From Malus domestica (Eukaryota; Streptophyta; Magnoliopsida; Rosales; Rosaceae), in NCBI RefSeq assembly GCF_042453785.1, contig NC_091661.1:27829501-27893500 (forward strand): a stretch of DNA of 64,000 bases. The letters are read 5' to 3'. The number at the start of each line of letters is the position of its first letter. Position 1 is the stretch's first letter. Below are positions 1-12,900 of the stretch, one piece after another. Below the pieces are notes generated by a model, which was given only the letters and a program-made list of their open reading frames with translations, had not been told where the DNA came from and searched no databases. The position numbers were made by a program, and so were the translations under genes.

Positions 1-185
1 CCTTGTCGTCCTCACTGCACAAAACTGCACTGCCCTATCTCGCTTGCTGCTGCATCACCACTGCAAGGGGAGAGACAGATTGACAGTGCTTCCGAAGCTT
101 CTTCGCCACCGTCAACAGCGCCAATCTTCGCTCTCTTAGTTCAGCAAAAGCTTCAGGATCATTTGCGAGTCCAATGACCGAGTCA

Positions 186-340
186 TGAAGATGGAAAGCA
201 TGGATCCTGCAGCACCAACCCAAGTCATAACCTCAAGCCGAGTCAGAGACAACAATCTAAGTTACAACCTTCAAGTCCAGTGACTGAACTTGAAGATGGA
301 AAGCATGGATCCTGCAGTACCAACCCAAGTCACAACCTCA
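186..340. repeat. 50-bp direct repeat, period 105
   Basis: Positions 186-235 and 291-340 are near-identical 50-bp copies (only a few mismatches) separated by 55 bp. No coding role is apparent. The repeat belongs to the rearranged left end of the window. Confidence 0.75.
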
Positions 341-1214
341 GTCTTGCACTTCTTCCTTCTTTCGACTAGCTTTGGGAGACCAACCGAGAGAAGCAGCAGC
401 AGTGATAACACCAGCTACAACAGCAGAATTCCGGTACTTGTCAGTCGATACCTTGGCAGTTGACACTCCAGAGGAAGAGGCATTTGGTTTGGCATCAGAG
501 ACTGAGCCTCCTGAGCTTCCAGCTGATAGATCTGCTCGTTCAGAAAGCGGCAACTGTTAGTCGTTGATCCTGATCTACCTGGCATCCCAAAAGCATCTTC
601 AATTGGTGGAGCTCAAGAGGTATGGAACCAAGAAATCCTAAATCAGGGGCCAACGTTCCACAAAGATGAAAATATCTCTTAAATTCAGGATGACCACTTT
701 TCCATCTGAGCACTCCACCACGAACCAGGGAAAGTGATCATCTTCTCCGCGATTGTTGGGAAGGAGGAAGAGTATAGAGAATTTGGTGTAGGCGGGGTAT
801 TCGAGCAGCTCGTGGACGCTGGTGGCGGGATCAATGGCGGTGGATCCGTTGATGGTGGCTTGGTTTGTGAGGAGGCTGAACTATTTGCGGAGCTCCGACG
901 TCATGTGGAGATCTTCGCTGCCGGTGTTGAAGGCACCTGGGAAGATGCCGCGACTTTCTTCGTCCACTTGGGGCTTTTAAACGGCGCCGGATCGATTGGA
1001 ATAGGGGACGTGGTTGGTAGCGTCTGGAGGGAAAATGAACAGTCGAAGTTGGCGTCGGCGCCGAGGCCGAAGGCGGCGCGCGCGAGGTTAGTGAGGCGCA
1101 GCGTTTCCTGGGCATTGGGTTGTTCTTCTCCGTTGCATCTCTGAAGAGGATTTCAGTGGATTGTGAGGAAATGGGAGTGTGAGCAACGGTGGTGTAGATC
1201 AACGGTTGAGTCAC
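338..1214 (-). pseudogene. Unrecognised coding-like minus-strand stretch
   Basis: The minus strand holds discontinuous coding-like pieces: a Ser/Ala-rich segment at 338-553 (71 codons in its longest open stretch) and a more GC-rich piece at about 730-1150 with Leu/Ala-rich readings. GC content is well above that of the flanking spacer, as in plant exons. I do not recognise either piece. They lie downstream, in the same orientation, of LEUNIG-like and LRR-kinase-like fragments, so they may belong to the same captured or rearranged string of exon pieces. A non-coding origin is also possible. Confidence 0.3.
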
Positions 1215-1512
1215 CAGCTGTACCGTGCAAAACTTGCCCTGAAGGCTGGCCGGTTGCTGCGGCTGACTTCAATATTGAAGCATGACTTTGATCTAAAATC
1301 TGGCCCACATTATCACCAAATCTCTGCTTCATAGATGCATCATCCATAGAATCTCTCTGAAGAGGAAGTTTTAATCTTTCCTCATACATCTTTGTAGCCA
1401 TGGCATTTGCTGTTCCAGGATTTTGTCGCATGAGAGGATCATTTCCAACAAGCCCATTTGTAGGTCCATTGTGGAGATGTGCCCCATCTCTTATCTGATG
1501 CGGCTGTGGCGG
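1215..1512 (-). pseudogene. LEUNIG-like gene fragment
   Basis: The minus strand encodes a stretch closely matching the middle of the plant co-repressor LEUNIG or LEUNIG_HOMOLOG: readings such as [35 protein letters not shown] and [19 protein letters not shown] are characteristic of that protein between its LUFS and WD40 parts. Only about 95 residues are present. No LUFS domain or WD40 repeats are seen nearby, and the flanks carry unrelated coding pieces. Intact LEUNIG proteins are several times longer, so this is a gene fragment, either retro-copied or carried by a mobile element. The identification is from memory of the family, but the match is long. Confidence 0.8.
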
Positions 1513-1524
1513 TTTGACGGATGA

Positions 1525-1882
1525 GTGCATGCCGGCATCCGTAGCGACGGTGAAGGAGAGGCACCAGGTCCGGTGGATTCGCGGGAGATCGGTCCTGGGT
1601 TGGGCCGAGAGCATGATGATTTTCTGGAGGGTGTCGGCGGCGATGAACCGGAGATGGCGTTGTTCTGGAGCCCGATCGTGAGGAGCCGGGTGAGATTGTC
1701 TGGAAAGGGTCCCCGGAGGTTGTTGTCGGCGAGGTCGAGAAGCTTGAGCTTGGTGCAGTTGACGAGAGGAGAAACGGCTTGGTGCAGTTGACGAGAGGAG
1801 AAACGGTGCCGTTGAGGCGGTTGTTGTGGAGGTCGAGCTTCGAATCTCTCTGCACACCCATTTTCAAAAGCTTATCTGGCAT
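1525..1882 (-). pseudogene. LRR receptor-like kinase gene fragment
   Basis: Minus-strand readings resemble the first leucine-rich repeats of a plant LRR receptor-like kinase (for example [20 protein letters not shown], then in another frame a piece like [13 protein letters not shown]). No kinase domain or transmembrane segment follows. A 29-30-bp perfect tandem duplication at about 1748-1806 disrupts the frame. The fragment abuts the LEUNIG-like fragment in the same orientation although the two families are unrelated, which suggests a chimeric assembly of captured pieces. Confidence 0.6.
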
Positions 1883-2404
1883 GGACTCTGTGAAATGGAG
1901 GCAGGCTTTCTTGGAGGACCCAGGAGGGCTAGGATTTGGGCAGGGGGCCGGCCTTGGGCTTTCCCTTGATAAATGACAAAGAGTGAGAGTGGGCCAAGGG
2001 AGCTCGGCCTTGGCGTTGCTTGGAGAGTTAGGTGCGGATGGGCCTGGTGTTGCTTTGGAGAGATCTGGGTTTTGTGCTTCTTCTCAACCGAATTGGGCTT
2101 GTGGCTTAAACCTTTTGTTGCGGCTGGGCCGAGACACTCATACATCTACATTTTCTTTTTTTCTCTTTTTTTTTTTTGTAAATACATAATAACATATGTA
2201 TTCATTTTTTTTTCCTCTTTTTCTTTTTGTAATGAAATTGACTTTCTTTAATAAAACATTTTATTTTATTTATTTTTTTAGTATGACTGTACTCAAAGTT
2301 GAACATTTGAGTTGCCTACGTACCCTTCCAAAGAAAGAGATCAAGTCAAAACGTAGTTCAAATACATACATATATATTTTTTTGGTATTTTTTTTTTTTT
2401 TGTG

Positions 2405-2706
2405 CCGTTTGCAGTTTCAGCTCATGCAGGCAAGGAGTGTTGGTGTCGTTTGCAGTTTCAACTCGTGCAGACAAGGAGCGTTGGTATTGCCTTTTATGCT
2501 CGTGCAGACCAGGAGCGTTGTGCCATGCAGTTTAGGCTCGTGTAGGCGAGGAGCCTTGTGTCTTGCAGTTTAGGCTCGTGTAGGCGAGGAGCCTTGGTTC
2601 GTGCAGTTTAGGCTCGTGCGAACAAGGAGCATTGGTGTTGCCTTTTATGCTCGTGCAGACCAGGAGCTTTGTGCCATGCAGTTTAGACTCGTGCGGGCGA
2701 GGAGAA
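2405..2706. repeat. Tandem minisatellite (~38-60 bp units)
   Basis: About seven imperfect units share the cores TGCAGTTTAGGCTCGTG and AGGAGC, separated by variable spacers. Two inner units at about 2525-2600 are nearly identical. The array directly adjoins the gag-like region of the LTR element and is probably part of that element's interior or of its junction. It is preceded by T-rich runs at 2150-2400. Confidence 0.75.
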
Positions 2707-2719
2707 TTTGTGAATTTTG

Positions 2720-4656
2720 TCAAGTAATCCGGGAGAGGCGTTCCTCACAATTTTCATAGCAAGGAGCTTTGACCGCGTGATTGAAGAAGTCTTCGGGCAG
2801 GAAATCGCGCATCATGATGGGGATGAACGATCTATGTGTCGAAATTTCATCATCTTCAACACGTTCACGTTGCTTTGAAGGTTGACAATAGCTGCTTTGC
2901 CCCCTTTCCGATTGAGGAGACGTATGCTTCTTGTGCAATTTCTTAGGAGTGACTTGAGTCCATCCTTCAACTTTGCTTGTCTTTGAGGTTGCCCCCAGCG
3001 GTTGCGGTGAAAACTTTGAGTTGGAAGAGCCAAAAGTGAAGGTGGTATAGTTTGACTTCGCCACTTCGTCAAGATCTAGCTCGATGATTCCTTTCTGAGC
3101 CAGCTTCATGATGAGATCTTTCAGCACGAAACATTTTTCTGTCGGATGACTGATGAAGCGGTGGAATTTACAGTACCTTGGATTGTAGGTGCGATTCATC
3201 TCTTCCGGCCGTCTGCACTCAGGCAAACTGATCACCTTCTTGTCCAACAGGTCATCTAGCATGGCAACCACATCAGAGTTGGGGAATGGATAAGTCTTCT
3301 CTTCAAGCTCCTTCAAAGTGCGTCTACGCGTCTCTTGATCACGAAAAGCTTCGGTTTGAATCGCCTTGCCTCGTGTGGATATTTTGACAGGAGATGTGTT
3401 GATCATCATCGCTTCCTTGGTGGGTTTCCAAGCAGCCTTTTCCACCTTTGTCCCAAGAACTTTGTCGTTCTTGTAGTCGGCGATCGGTTCTTTCTTCCCA
3501 TGATGGGCGATGCTCAACTCCATGTCATGGGCGCGAGTGGCCAATTCCTCGAAGGTCCGCGGTTTAATGCCTTGAAGGATGTATTGCAAACCCCATTGCA
3601 TGCCTTGGATGCACATCTCGATTGAAGAGGTTTCCGAGAGCCTGTCTTTATAGTCGAGGCTTAGAGTGCGCCATCTGTTGATGTAATCAATGACTGGCTC
3701 GTCCTTCCACTGCTTTGTGCTCGTTAGCTCTAGCATGCTCACAGCGCGGCGGGTGCTGTAGAAACGGTTGAGGAATTCCCGCTCTAATTGCTCCCAACTG
3801 TTGATGGACTCAGGCTCTAAGTCCGTGTACCACTCAAAGGCATTTCCTTTCAGCGAGCGCACAAACTGCTTGGCGAGGTAGTCTCCCTCCGTTCCCGCGT
3901 TGTTGCAAGTTTCGACGAAATGTGCAACGTGCTGCTTTGGGTTTCCTTTTCCATCAAACTGCATGAACTTTGGTGGTTGATAACCCATTGGCATCCTTAG
4001 GGCATCAATCTTCTTGGAATAGGGCTTCGAGTAGAACAAGGAGGTATGTGAGCTCCCTTCGTACTGTGCTTTGATGGTGTTGGTGATCATCTCCTGCAGC
4101 TGCTGGATAGAAAGAGATCCCATGAGTGCCGCTGCTTGGTCTGGCTCCGGCTTCCCATCGATTTTCTTCATCGGAGTTCTTCGTCTCCGCCAGCTCCTCC
4201 CTTTAGTGGATCATCCTCTGGGTCGGGTTTATCGCCGTCCTGCGCCTCCAGTCGGTTGACTAGTGCTGCAATTTGCAAGTCTTTTTCTTCCACAGTTCGG
4301 GTTAGCCTTGCGATTGCTTCATTCATTTGAGCCAGCTGCTCATCGATTGAAGTTGCTCCAATGGTCATGACTTGCATGGCTGAACTGTCGCTTGAATCGG
4401 CATCGGATAGCATGGATTCGGAGTATTTCCTTGGGCTTTCCCCCTTTGGTGCCCTTAGTGAGGCTAAGGTGATCGAAGGCTCGTGCCTTGGGTGCTTTTG
4501 TTCCCTTGGCAGAGTTGATGCAGAGGTGAAAGAGGCGGCAGACGTAGCTCTTGCCATGCTTCGAGTCGTGATGCCCAAAGTGACACCAGTTGCGACGATG
4601 ACGCTTTTATTCTTTGCGCCGGTTGCGGGAACAGTTTGAGTCTTCCTTGATGCCAT
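2720..4656 (-). mobile_element. LTR-retrotransposon gag-like region (fossil)
   Basis: The minus strand carries coding remnants typical of a plant Ty3/Gypsy-type gag: a retrotransposon-gag domain with the segments FEWYTDLEPESINSWEQLE and EPVIDYINRWRTL, preceded by a Ser/Thr-rich leader. No protease, reverse transcriptase, RNase H or integrase similarity was seen between this region and the left edge of the window. The element is therefore either truncated or one of the non-autonomous gag-only elements (TR-GAG type). It lies just inside an LTR at 4736-5630. Treated here as a fossil. Confidence 0.85.
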
Positions 4657-4735
4657 TAATTTTGGAAGTGCGCTTGAATTTCTTGAACGGAGAAAGAGAT
4701 GAGAGGCAGAGATTGTCCCACTGGGCGTGCCAATT

Positions 4736-5630
4736 TGTGAACACGGAAAATTCCTGAAACGAATGAGACAAGAACAACGTGCACAAACAAATATTTGTAT
4801 TTGATGATTTTGGGTTACAATCTCTCTCTATTTTGATCCTCTGATTCGATCTCCGTAAGGTGTTGATTGGTGGATGTTTTGTTGATCCAAGGGCCGTTGA
4901 TGCTTGATCTTGGATGAATAGTTGGAAGTTTCTTCAAAGGGCCGTGGGCTTGATCTTTGAAGGTGGATTTGAGCGGATCTTCAAGGAGCCGTTGGGACTT
5001 GATCTTGAAGAACAGTGATGAACGGATCTTCAAGGGCTTTTGGGCTTGATCTTGAAGAACAGTGATGAACGGATCTTCAAGGGCTTTTGGGCTTAATCTT
5101 GAAGAACGGTTGGATGTGTGTGGATTTGTCGACGTTGTTGATCCAAAGGGCCGTTGGGGCTTGATCTTGGATGAACGGATGATGAACGATGGTGCTTTCT
5201 TCAAGGGCCGTCGGGGCTTGATCTTGAATTGGTGGATGATTGTTGATCCAAAGGGCCGTTGGGGCTTGATCTTGGATGAACGATGAACGAAGAACGAAGA
5301 GAGCTTTCTTGATTCTTCGGGAACCTAGATGCTTGAGAGCTTCGGAGTTTCAGAGCTTCAGAGCTTCAAGGTGTAATATCAATTCGTCCCCTTAAATGAA
5401 TGAAATGGGCTTGTATTTATAGAATTTTCCAAGGCCTAACTTTGAATATAATATTCCAGATGAAATAAGTTGTTTCTGCCAGGTGTTGACACGTGTCCTA
5501 TTTGATGACTTTTCCAACTCATTTCAATTTTCGTTGAGTCACACGCTACGTGTAAAATTTATGTAATACATGAGCGTTGAAACTTTGATTTATCGGTCAA
5601 CATTTATTTACCGAAATTTCGATGTCTACA
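4736..5630 (-). mobile_element. Long terminal repeat of the gag-bearing element
   Basis: The block reads TG at its plus-strand left edge (TGTGAACACGG) and CA at its right edge (GATGTCTACA), giving an LTR of about 895 bp. Just inside it, on the gag side, is a primer-binding-site-like stretch (minus strand TTGGCACGCCCAGTGGGAC). Inside the LTR, 4900-5290 holds several imperfect ~50-bp tandem units built on the core CTTCAAGGGC/GGGCTTGATCTTG. No second LTR copy is visible before position 2700, so the partner LTR is outside the window or lost and age cannot be judged. Confidence 0.8.
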
Positions 5631-6748
5631 AGAATTTATAAATGCTCGTGATTTTAGGCGATGGTTACGTGGTCGTTTAGCTTTTTAAAACCCTCAAAAT
5701 CTCATGAATAATGTTTTTTATTTGAGTGCAAAATTAATAATAATTATTGTAGGAGAATGAAAAATGTAAAATAAATATACAACCATTCGTAATGACAAGC
5801 TTTACAACTTTCATGAAATGGTCAACTCCGAAATCAGACACCATAATCCATAAACCTTAGATTTAAATTTAACCATTGAATGTCATTTACGCTTTATTCT
5901 ACTTACCGAATTTTATTTTTAAGATTTTCATTATTTATTGATTTAAAACATATTTTCTTTAACGGGTAACAGATTGGGTCAAATTACTTGATAATATTAA
6001 CGGGTCAATTTCGGATCGGGTCATATTACCCATTTACTTTAACAGGTGTTACATGACATGACCTGTTAAGATATCAGGTATGTCATCAAAACAACACGAA
6101 CACAAAAAACACGACACGAATGTCAGATTTAGTCTGTACAACTAATTAGGGCTTAACTATGTTGTTGGGTCAATCAAGGACAAAACTATGTTGTTGGGCT
6201 GAATTTGCAAGCTCACTGGGCCCTCAAGTACGCAATGTTATTTCCCGCGTGGTAAAACGTGTTCCCGCCATAGCAGATTCCGGAAGTACAAATTAGGTTT
6301 TCACCATTTCCCATTATGCTAGGCTTTTCATCTCTCTCTCTCTCTCACTCTCTGTGCCAGTAGCGCTGCAATTCTTCCAGGGAATTCCTCTCAACCCTTT
6401 CCTACTTCCTAATTTTAAAACTCCATTTATGTATTTATTTTTCTTAATTTATGTTTTAGATTCTTAGACTTGGCACAAAACCGAGTCCAATAACGTTTTA
6501 AAGTTCATGCACGTAGTGGAATAAAGCTTAATTGTTATTGTTGTATGTTTTAGATTCTAAACATATAGCCGACCCACTTAGTTGGATAAAGGTTGATCGT
6601 TGTTGTCGTATGTTTTAGGATATAATTTTGATCATAAGATTCTCATCTGAGCAGTAAATATTCTTCGTTTTTATTAACTGATGTCATATAAAAGAGTATG
6701 GTTTTTTTCCCACTTCAGTGATTTTTCAACTAGATTGAGACAACGGCC
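5631..6748. other. Spacer upstream of F-box gene, with LINE-tail-like piece
   Basis: This AT-rich spacer has no gene. At 5960-6130 it has GGGTC/ACACGAAC-rich sequence of the kind found in plant TIR elements. At about 6535-6620 the plus strand reads GCCGACCCACTTAGTTGG followed by GTTG-rich sequence, like the 3' tail of plant RTE-type LINEs. A short CT run lies at 6331-6347. The last ~100 bp would be the 5' leader of the F-box gene. Confidence 0.45.
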
Positions 6749-8870
6749 ATGAAAAGGAAAAGAAAGTCAACAGCTTCTCCTGCCACCCAAATGGTGAAAA
6801 ACGATGAACACATTCAACAACTGGGAACTAACATAACCGATCTTCCAAAGTCTTTCATTCACGATGTTCTACTGAAGCTCCCGACGAGGAACATTATTGC
6901 GTGCAAATGTGCATGCAAGACTTGGTATGGTCTAATTTCGGACCCCGAATTTGCTAAGTTACACTTTTCACAAGCACAGCCCTTTCCCATCATCCGGCCC
7001 CTGGATCCGTCCCGTGTGTCAAGAATCCTTTACTTGGCTGAGCTGGAAGACGGGTCTGGTTTTGATTTGAGGAAGTGCACCTGTAAGATTAACTATGATC
7101 GGTCTGGGGGTGGAAAGTCTTACATCCACATGAAACTCACCAAATACAAAATCCCGTTGCGCAATGCGGATGAGGTAATCGATAGCCAGGGCAATGTGGC
7201 GAGTTCGGTGGGTGGGAGGAACCATCATGGCAGGAAACGGAAGCCTTGTATCAGGATAAGGCCGAATCATCACAAGTACAAGGTGGTAAATTCGTGTAAC
7301 GGCTTCCTTTGCCTGTCTAGTCCAGTCACTAATGACCCTGTTGTTGTCTGCAATCCGATCACCGGCGAGTTTATACACCTTCCGGAATCAGCCTCTAAGT
7401 GCGAGAAGGAAAAGGAATCGTATGATTGTGGATTTGGTTTCAATCCAAAGACAAATGAATATAAGGTGTTGAGAATATTTCAGCAAAGGGAACCCTACAC
7501 TAAAGTGGCTGAGGTGCACACACTTGGGACAGACTCGTGGAAATTTGTTGGTCCTGCTCCATTCTTCCTATCCATGCTAGAACACACCACCTATGTGAAA
7601 GGAGCACTTTATTCGTTCTACTACGAGAGTTTAGGTTATAAAATATACTCTTTTGACTTGGAAACCGAAAAGTCTGAATCTGTTCCATCACCTCCTATTC
7701 GACTGGAGAAATCTCGTACTGTGAGCATGGGAGTTTTGGGAGATTGCCTTTGTTTGTGTGATTATGACGTTTTACGCATCAAGTTTTGGGTATTGGATGA
7801 TCACGGTGCACAGAAAATATGGAGGCAGAAGATTTCTGTTTATACTGAAAATTGTGGAAGGTGGCCATATGGCTTATATAAATCGATGAACTACTTAAAG
7901 AATGGGGCTTTGTTGATGTTTCATTCCCGCACTAATTCCTTTTTCTACTATCACCCAAGAAGATATCGTAAGGCCATTTATCTTAAGATTCGTGGGTTTA
8001 AGTCGGATTTTGAAGCAATTAGTCATGTTCCAAGCTTGATTTCACTCAAGGACATTCTGGTGGGAAGTGATGTACAAGTCCTGCATATACATTCAAGGTA
8101 AGGATGTGAAACATTGAAATATCTTTTTACCTTCTGTGCTTACACCTTATCTGAATTGTTTGTATTTTGATCTAGTCCTGATTTTCTATAAATAGCAAAA
8201 ATTTTAAGCTTTTTAAGTTCATCAGGGTCCCAAGTTACTTGTTGTGATATACGGAAAACATGTATGCTTTGCAACTGCAACTCCGCAATCTAAACATGAA
8301 TACATCACTTGGTATGTTTACGATTTGCTTCCCAATCGATTTGACTGCCATCAATGATTTTTATTGTCTTTAGATCTAGGTGATTGAGTTGCTTTCACTT
8401 GGTGCTGACAAATTGGGTTAGCATCTCGTTGGATCTTTACACAAACGGATGCTTACTGCTTACATAGACACATATACGTATGTATTCATGTATGTGCGAG
8501 TACTTTACGTAAGGGCAAGTAGGATTCAGTGTTTTTCATTTCCCATATATTGCTTGCCTTAATATGTATTGTCTTTTGACATCTGATTTGATCGTGCTGT
8601 GAAAGTCGGGCAAAGATTGATATTGCAATATCTGTTTTCTCAAACGTTACTTCTCAAGCATCGAGAGACGAACATCTTGGTATTATTGACTGCTATTTGT
8701 TTCAAAGTATTGTACTTTTAATTTGTCACATCTGTTGACACAGGTGCGCAGAGTTGAGGCTGCTAGGAGAGTCCAAAGCTCTTTTTCTGGATGAAGAAAT
8801 TGCGGAGTTGGCATCTGATTTTAATTCTTCCGACAGTGGTGGTGAAGATGAAGATGAAGATGAAGAATGA
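6749..8870 (+). CDS. F-box protein with FBA domain
   Basis: Predicted SCF ubiquitin-ligase substrate receptor. The CDS is join(6749..8097,8744..8870), 491 residues; the junction keeps phase (AG|G, Arg) and both splice sites are GT..AG. An N-terminal F-box is at about residues 30-75 (LPKSFIHDVLLKLPTRNII, CKTWYGLISDPEFAKLH), followed by an F-box-associated domain at about 170-440 (VVNSCNGFLCL, CNPITGEFIHLP, FGFNPKTNEYKVL). The second exon adds an acidic tail ending EDEDEDEE. The family is large and fast-evolving in plants, and FBA domains are thought to bind target proteins. The target cannot be inferred. It most resembles the At3g07870/At3g23880 type. No defect is seen. Confidence 0.88.
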
Positions 8871-9955
8871 AACAAACATAATAGCGGAGGTGATGCAGTC
8901 TTACAATGGCGGAGTGTTACCTGTCTAAGGCGGTAAACTACCATTTTGTTAAAGGGTTTAACTGCCCTTAGTGCTATATATTTGGACACGAGAACTTGGA
9001 TTCCCATCTAGCCTCAATGACCAACTACTGTTTTGGTTTGAAGTTACTTTGAATTGTTTTGGATCAGAAAATTACTTGCTATGTTTATGGAACACTTGAT
9101 TATGTTTGAAGTGACTTTGAGAGGTCAATCTTCCTCGTCTAAAGCTGACTTGTTCATGGCTAATTAAATTAGGTAACAAAGATAAGAATAATTAAGCTCG
9201 TGTTATCACTTTTTTCAATGTCATAAGAAATCTTAAGTTCGAGTCTTCTCTTTCTTACATGGATATAGAAAAAGAGACGATTGGAAGTTTGAAACTACAG
9301 TTTATATGTTTAATTGGACTAATTTTCAATCCCATTGGACTATGAGTGCGGACATGCTTTATTTTTCCGTCAAACAAAAAGAAAAACTAATGAAAAAGGT
9401 TTAAAAACTTTGAGTTTTAACCAAAAAGATAAAAATGTGTTGTAAGTGAATAGTAGCATGAGTGATTTTTAAGTAAAAATGTTCTTAACGTTAAAAGTAA
9501 ACAGTACTACGAGTGTTTCGTTAAGACTTTCTTTGAAAATTCAATTAAGTATGCATATATAATCAGAAAAAATAAAGAAAAAAACTCAATCGAAAGGATG
9601 AAAGTACCAATTTAGTTAATCGATTCAACTATCATCTTGTACATGCATGGACCAAGATTACCTTATCTGCAGTACGGAAAATGTCGGTACGCACACAAGA
9701 TAACATATGATGTTTGTTATAGGAACATAAGAATATACACATCAGGATAAAACGTGATGTTTGCTACAGGAAAACGGGTTATACATGTCGGGATAACTAA
9801 ATTTTTCTCTTGTATGTCCTACTACTGAACAAGAATGTATGCCATAAAAGTTCAGATTGGAGCAAAAGAAGATGAGCACAACGATCTAAGGATCATTTAA
9901 GTAGAAGATGGCATTTTCATTGATCAAATATATAAGAATTTGTTGGCGGCAACAG
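8871..9955. other. Spacer between F-box and QWRF genes
   Basis: AT-rich with no coding evidence. Two diverged ~55-bp direct copies occur at about 9690-9790 (cores AACATATGATGTTTGTTATAGGAA and AACGTGATGTTTGCTACAGGAA, with a 20-bp gap). It holds the 3' ends of the two convergent flanking genes. Confidence 0.5.
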
Positions 9956-12900
9956 TTACATTGACTCCATTTGGATTAGATGTGCTCTTACACTTGCCTC
10001 CTCCTCCTGTTAATAATATAGAAGATCAATTTACAACTTCCAATTATTTGCCTCTAAAAACATGATTAATTTGCAAAATTTCATTCAAATTAAATTATCA
10101 AATTAACGGTTCGATCTAGGCCACTGTTCTAATATTATACGGCCCAGAGATTTGGATTTGGTGCAAGTAAAACAATCCAACCCGGTAGGGCAACTCTTAC
10201 ACAATGTGTTCGAGAGGGACTAAATAGGTACCTTACAAATGATGTTGTCGAATGTATCTGTATATAAGATTTTCTCCTTAATTAATTGTCTAATGCTGTG
10301 TGTGTGTGTGTATTTATCACTAAGAAAAATGGTTGAGCTTGACAGCAAGAAATTATGTTACTCACCGCAAGTGCAGAAACCAAGGCTAAATTATTCTCCA
10401 ATTCTCTCTGTTGTTTTTGTGCGATTAAAAGCTCCGTAACCATGTAAAGCACCTTTTCCAGCTGAAGAAAATCATCGGAATTAGTACTTAATTATATACA
10501 AATAGTGATCCAATGAAAGATACCAAACTACATTAGGCTTTTTTCTGCGTTAATCAACTGTATTAAGAGGAACTAACCTGCGGCAACAGTTTAGAGACCA
10601 TTCCTAAAATACCTTCCATCATAGCCATGGCCGTGGTCATGGATTCGTACAGAGACTCCACATCTACCTGTGATATACAAAAAGAGATATTCAAACTTAA
10701 GTACAAAGAAGCGGACAAACTACTCTATTATGACTAACTGACTTAATTTTTTAATTATTTTATATAAAGTGAGGGATATTATACCTCCGCGTCATGTACC
10801 AAAGGGATTGTGTTTGAAATTCCAGACAATTTTCTCACCAACCTGCAGACGGATTCTTGATTTTTTTTATCTAGTTTTCCCCATTCATTCAATAGAATAA
10901 TTTGTGGGTTCAAAATCTGGTACACCTTAATCTCATGCTTTAGCTTTTGCACTTGCATTCTTTTGTCTAGGATGAAGTTTCTCACCTTCAATGTTCTAAG
11001 CCACACACTAAATATTTTATCCTGAAAAAAAAAAGACAATCTATTAAGCAAATTACAAAGTGTGCCACTTAATTTGTTAAAAAAAAAAAAAATTTAGGAG
11101 TGCTTACCTAAAATTCCCTAACTTTTTAGTATCATTTTAAATTGATCTCAAAGTTTTTAAACATTTCAAACAAACACTCAATTTATTGAAAATGTAACCA
11201 TCCGTTAAGTCCTAGTTAATTTAACATAAATTTAACTAGGACTTCTTTTATCTCCAAAATCAATAGAAGATTATGAAAGTATGGCCTTCACCAATTAATG
11301 TTCACCACCAACTCCACCCTACAACTCTAGGCCACTCCAAACATGAGCAAAACAAATATGCTATCGCTGATCACCTTATCAAATATCCTAGGACTTAATA
11401 GTTTCCAACCACCAAGTAGGCCAATCAAAGCGTTCAGAGTATAAAAGTTGTGATGGACTTTGGTTGTCGTAGGTTGAGTTTAGAGGTGGCGAGGGCTTGA
11501 CAGTTCCCGATTTTATTTTTGTTTTCTATTTTATTTATGAATTTATTTATTTTTATGTTTTTTTTGAAGTTATTTTTTATTATTGGTGTCCAAGTAAGCT
11601 AAAAAGCGGGACCTATTGTTGCCACATGTACATTTACCGAAAAATTAAATGGGGTTTAATGGATGTGACATTTTGAATAGATTAGATACTTATTTGGAAT
11701 GTTTTAAAAGGATGAGACAAATTTAGAATGACACTAAATAATTGGGGGTTTTAAATATTTAATCCAAAAATTTTTGTGATAGAATTTTGTGGATTTCATA
11801 GACTTTTATTGACTATTAGAAACTCAAATTTACAGACTTTTCAATAATAGACTTCTACATATCTTTGAGAGTTTAATGACAGACTTAAGTAATAATTATA
11901 CCCTTTTTTTTTAAATTTCTTCTACTAAGAAACCAATTAGGAGTAGGCAAGACTACACTTACGTAATTTTACTTTTTCTACTATGACCAAAATTGTTAGA
12001 CATGTGAAAGAATCCTTAACTGATGAACATTATATATTTTTCATTCCAAATTCTTGTAAGTTGTGTGTTTCTGATGTGGTGTCGGGTGGTGGAGGAGTAT
12101 GGGTTTGGGTGGTGGTGATGGGCAAGGTAAGACGAGGGTAAATGTGGCGATCAAGCGATGTTAGTAGTGGTCATGGATGGGGTTGGTGGTGGTAAGGTGG
12201 ACGTAGAAGGTTATGGTTGATGACCGTGACAAGGCGGTTATAGTAGAGGAAGTGGTGGGAGTGGTGGTGGCGGACAAGGCAAAATAGTGGTACTATAGGT
12301 GGCGATCATGGTGGTTGTATCGATTACAACATAAATATATTTGTATGAGGTTGTGGTATAGTGATGATAAGTATGACAAGGTGGTGGTAATGGTGGGGCT
12401 GGGCAACAATGCTGATTACGGTAGCAGCAATTGTGCCGATGCCAGCAATACGGTAGTGGAGGTGGTCATGGTTATGTGGTGGTGACGACATATATATATA
12501 TATATATATTATAGTGTGGCAAAAGTGAAAATAGTGATCCTCAATGCATTATGATAGGTGGTTGAGTATCAAAGTCTAACAAATCCTATCAAACTCCATA
12601 CACAATACACCTTCCTTAAATGTTGTTGTGGCACAAATAAGTAAAATAATGAGCTCCATTATGCCTCGCCAGCATGTTGGACGGAATATTTTACGGAATT
12701 TAACGGCATAAACAAAGTGGTAACAAAAACATGGTTTAGCGGGCCGGTGAATTGGGTCATAGGAACATCATGAGGCAAATAGTAATTTACAAACACCTTC
12801 AGGGTCAAATAGTGAATATTCAAGCATTAATATATGATTAGTACCTGTGAACTTTTCTGTGCAGCAATCTTAGCAGCCTCAGCTCTGGCATTTGCAAACC

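Noticed and set aside
734-1144. 136-codon plus-strand Gly/Glu-rich open frame
   Set aside because: It overlaps the GC-rich minus-strand coding-like piece and shows composition-driven residues only; no family is recognised.
12060-12480. Possible Gly-rich protein gene
   Set aside because: The GGTGGT tract lies in an intron, has no start/stop-bounded long frame and is low complexity.
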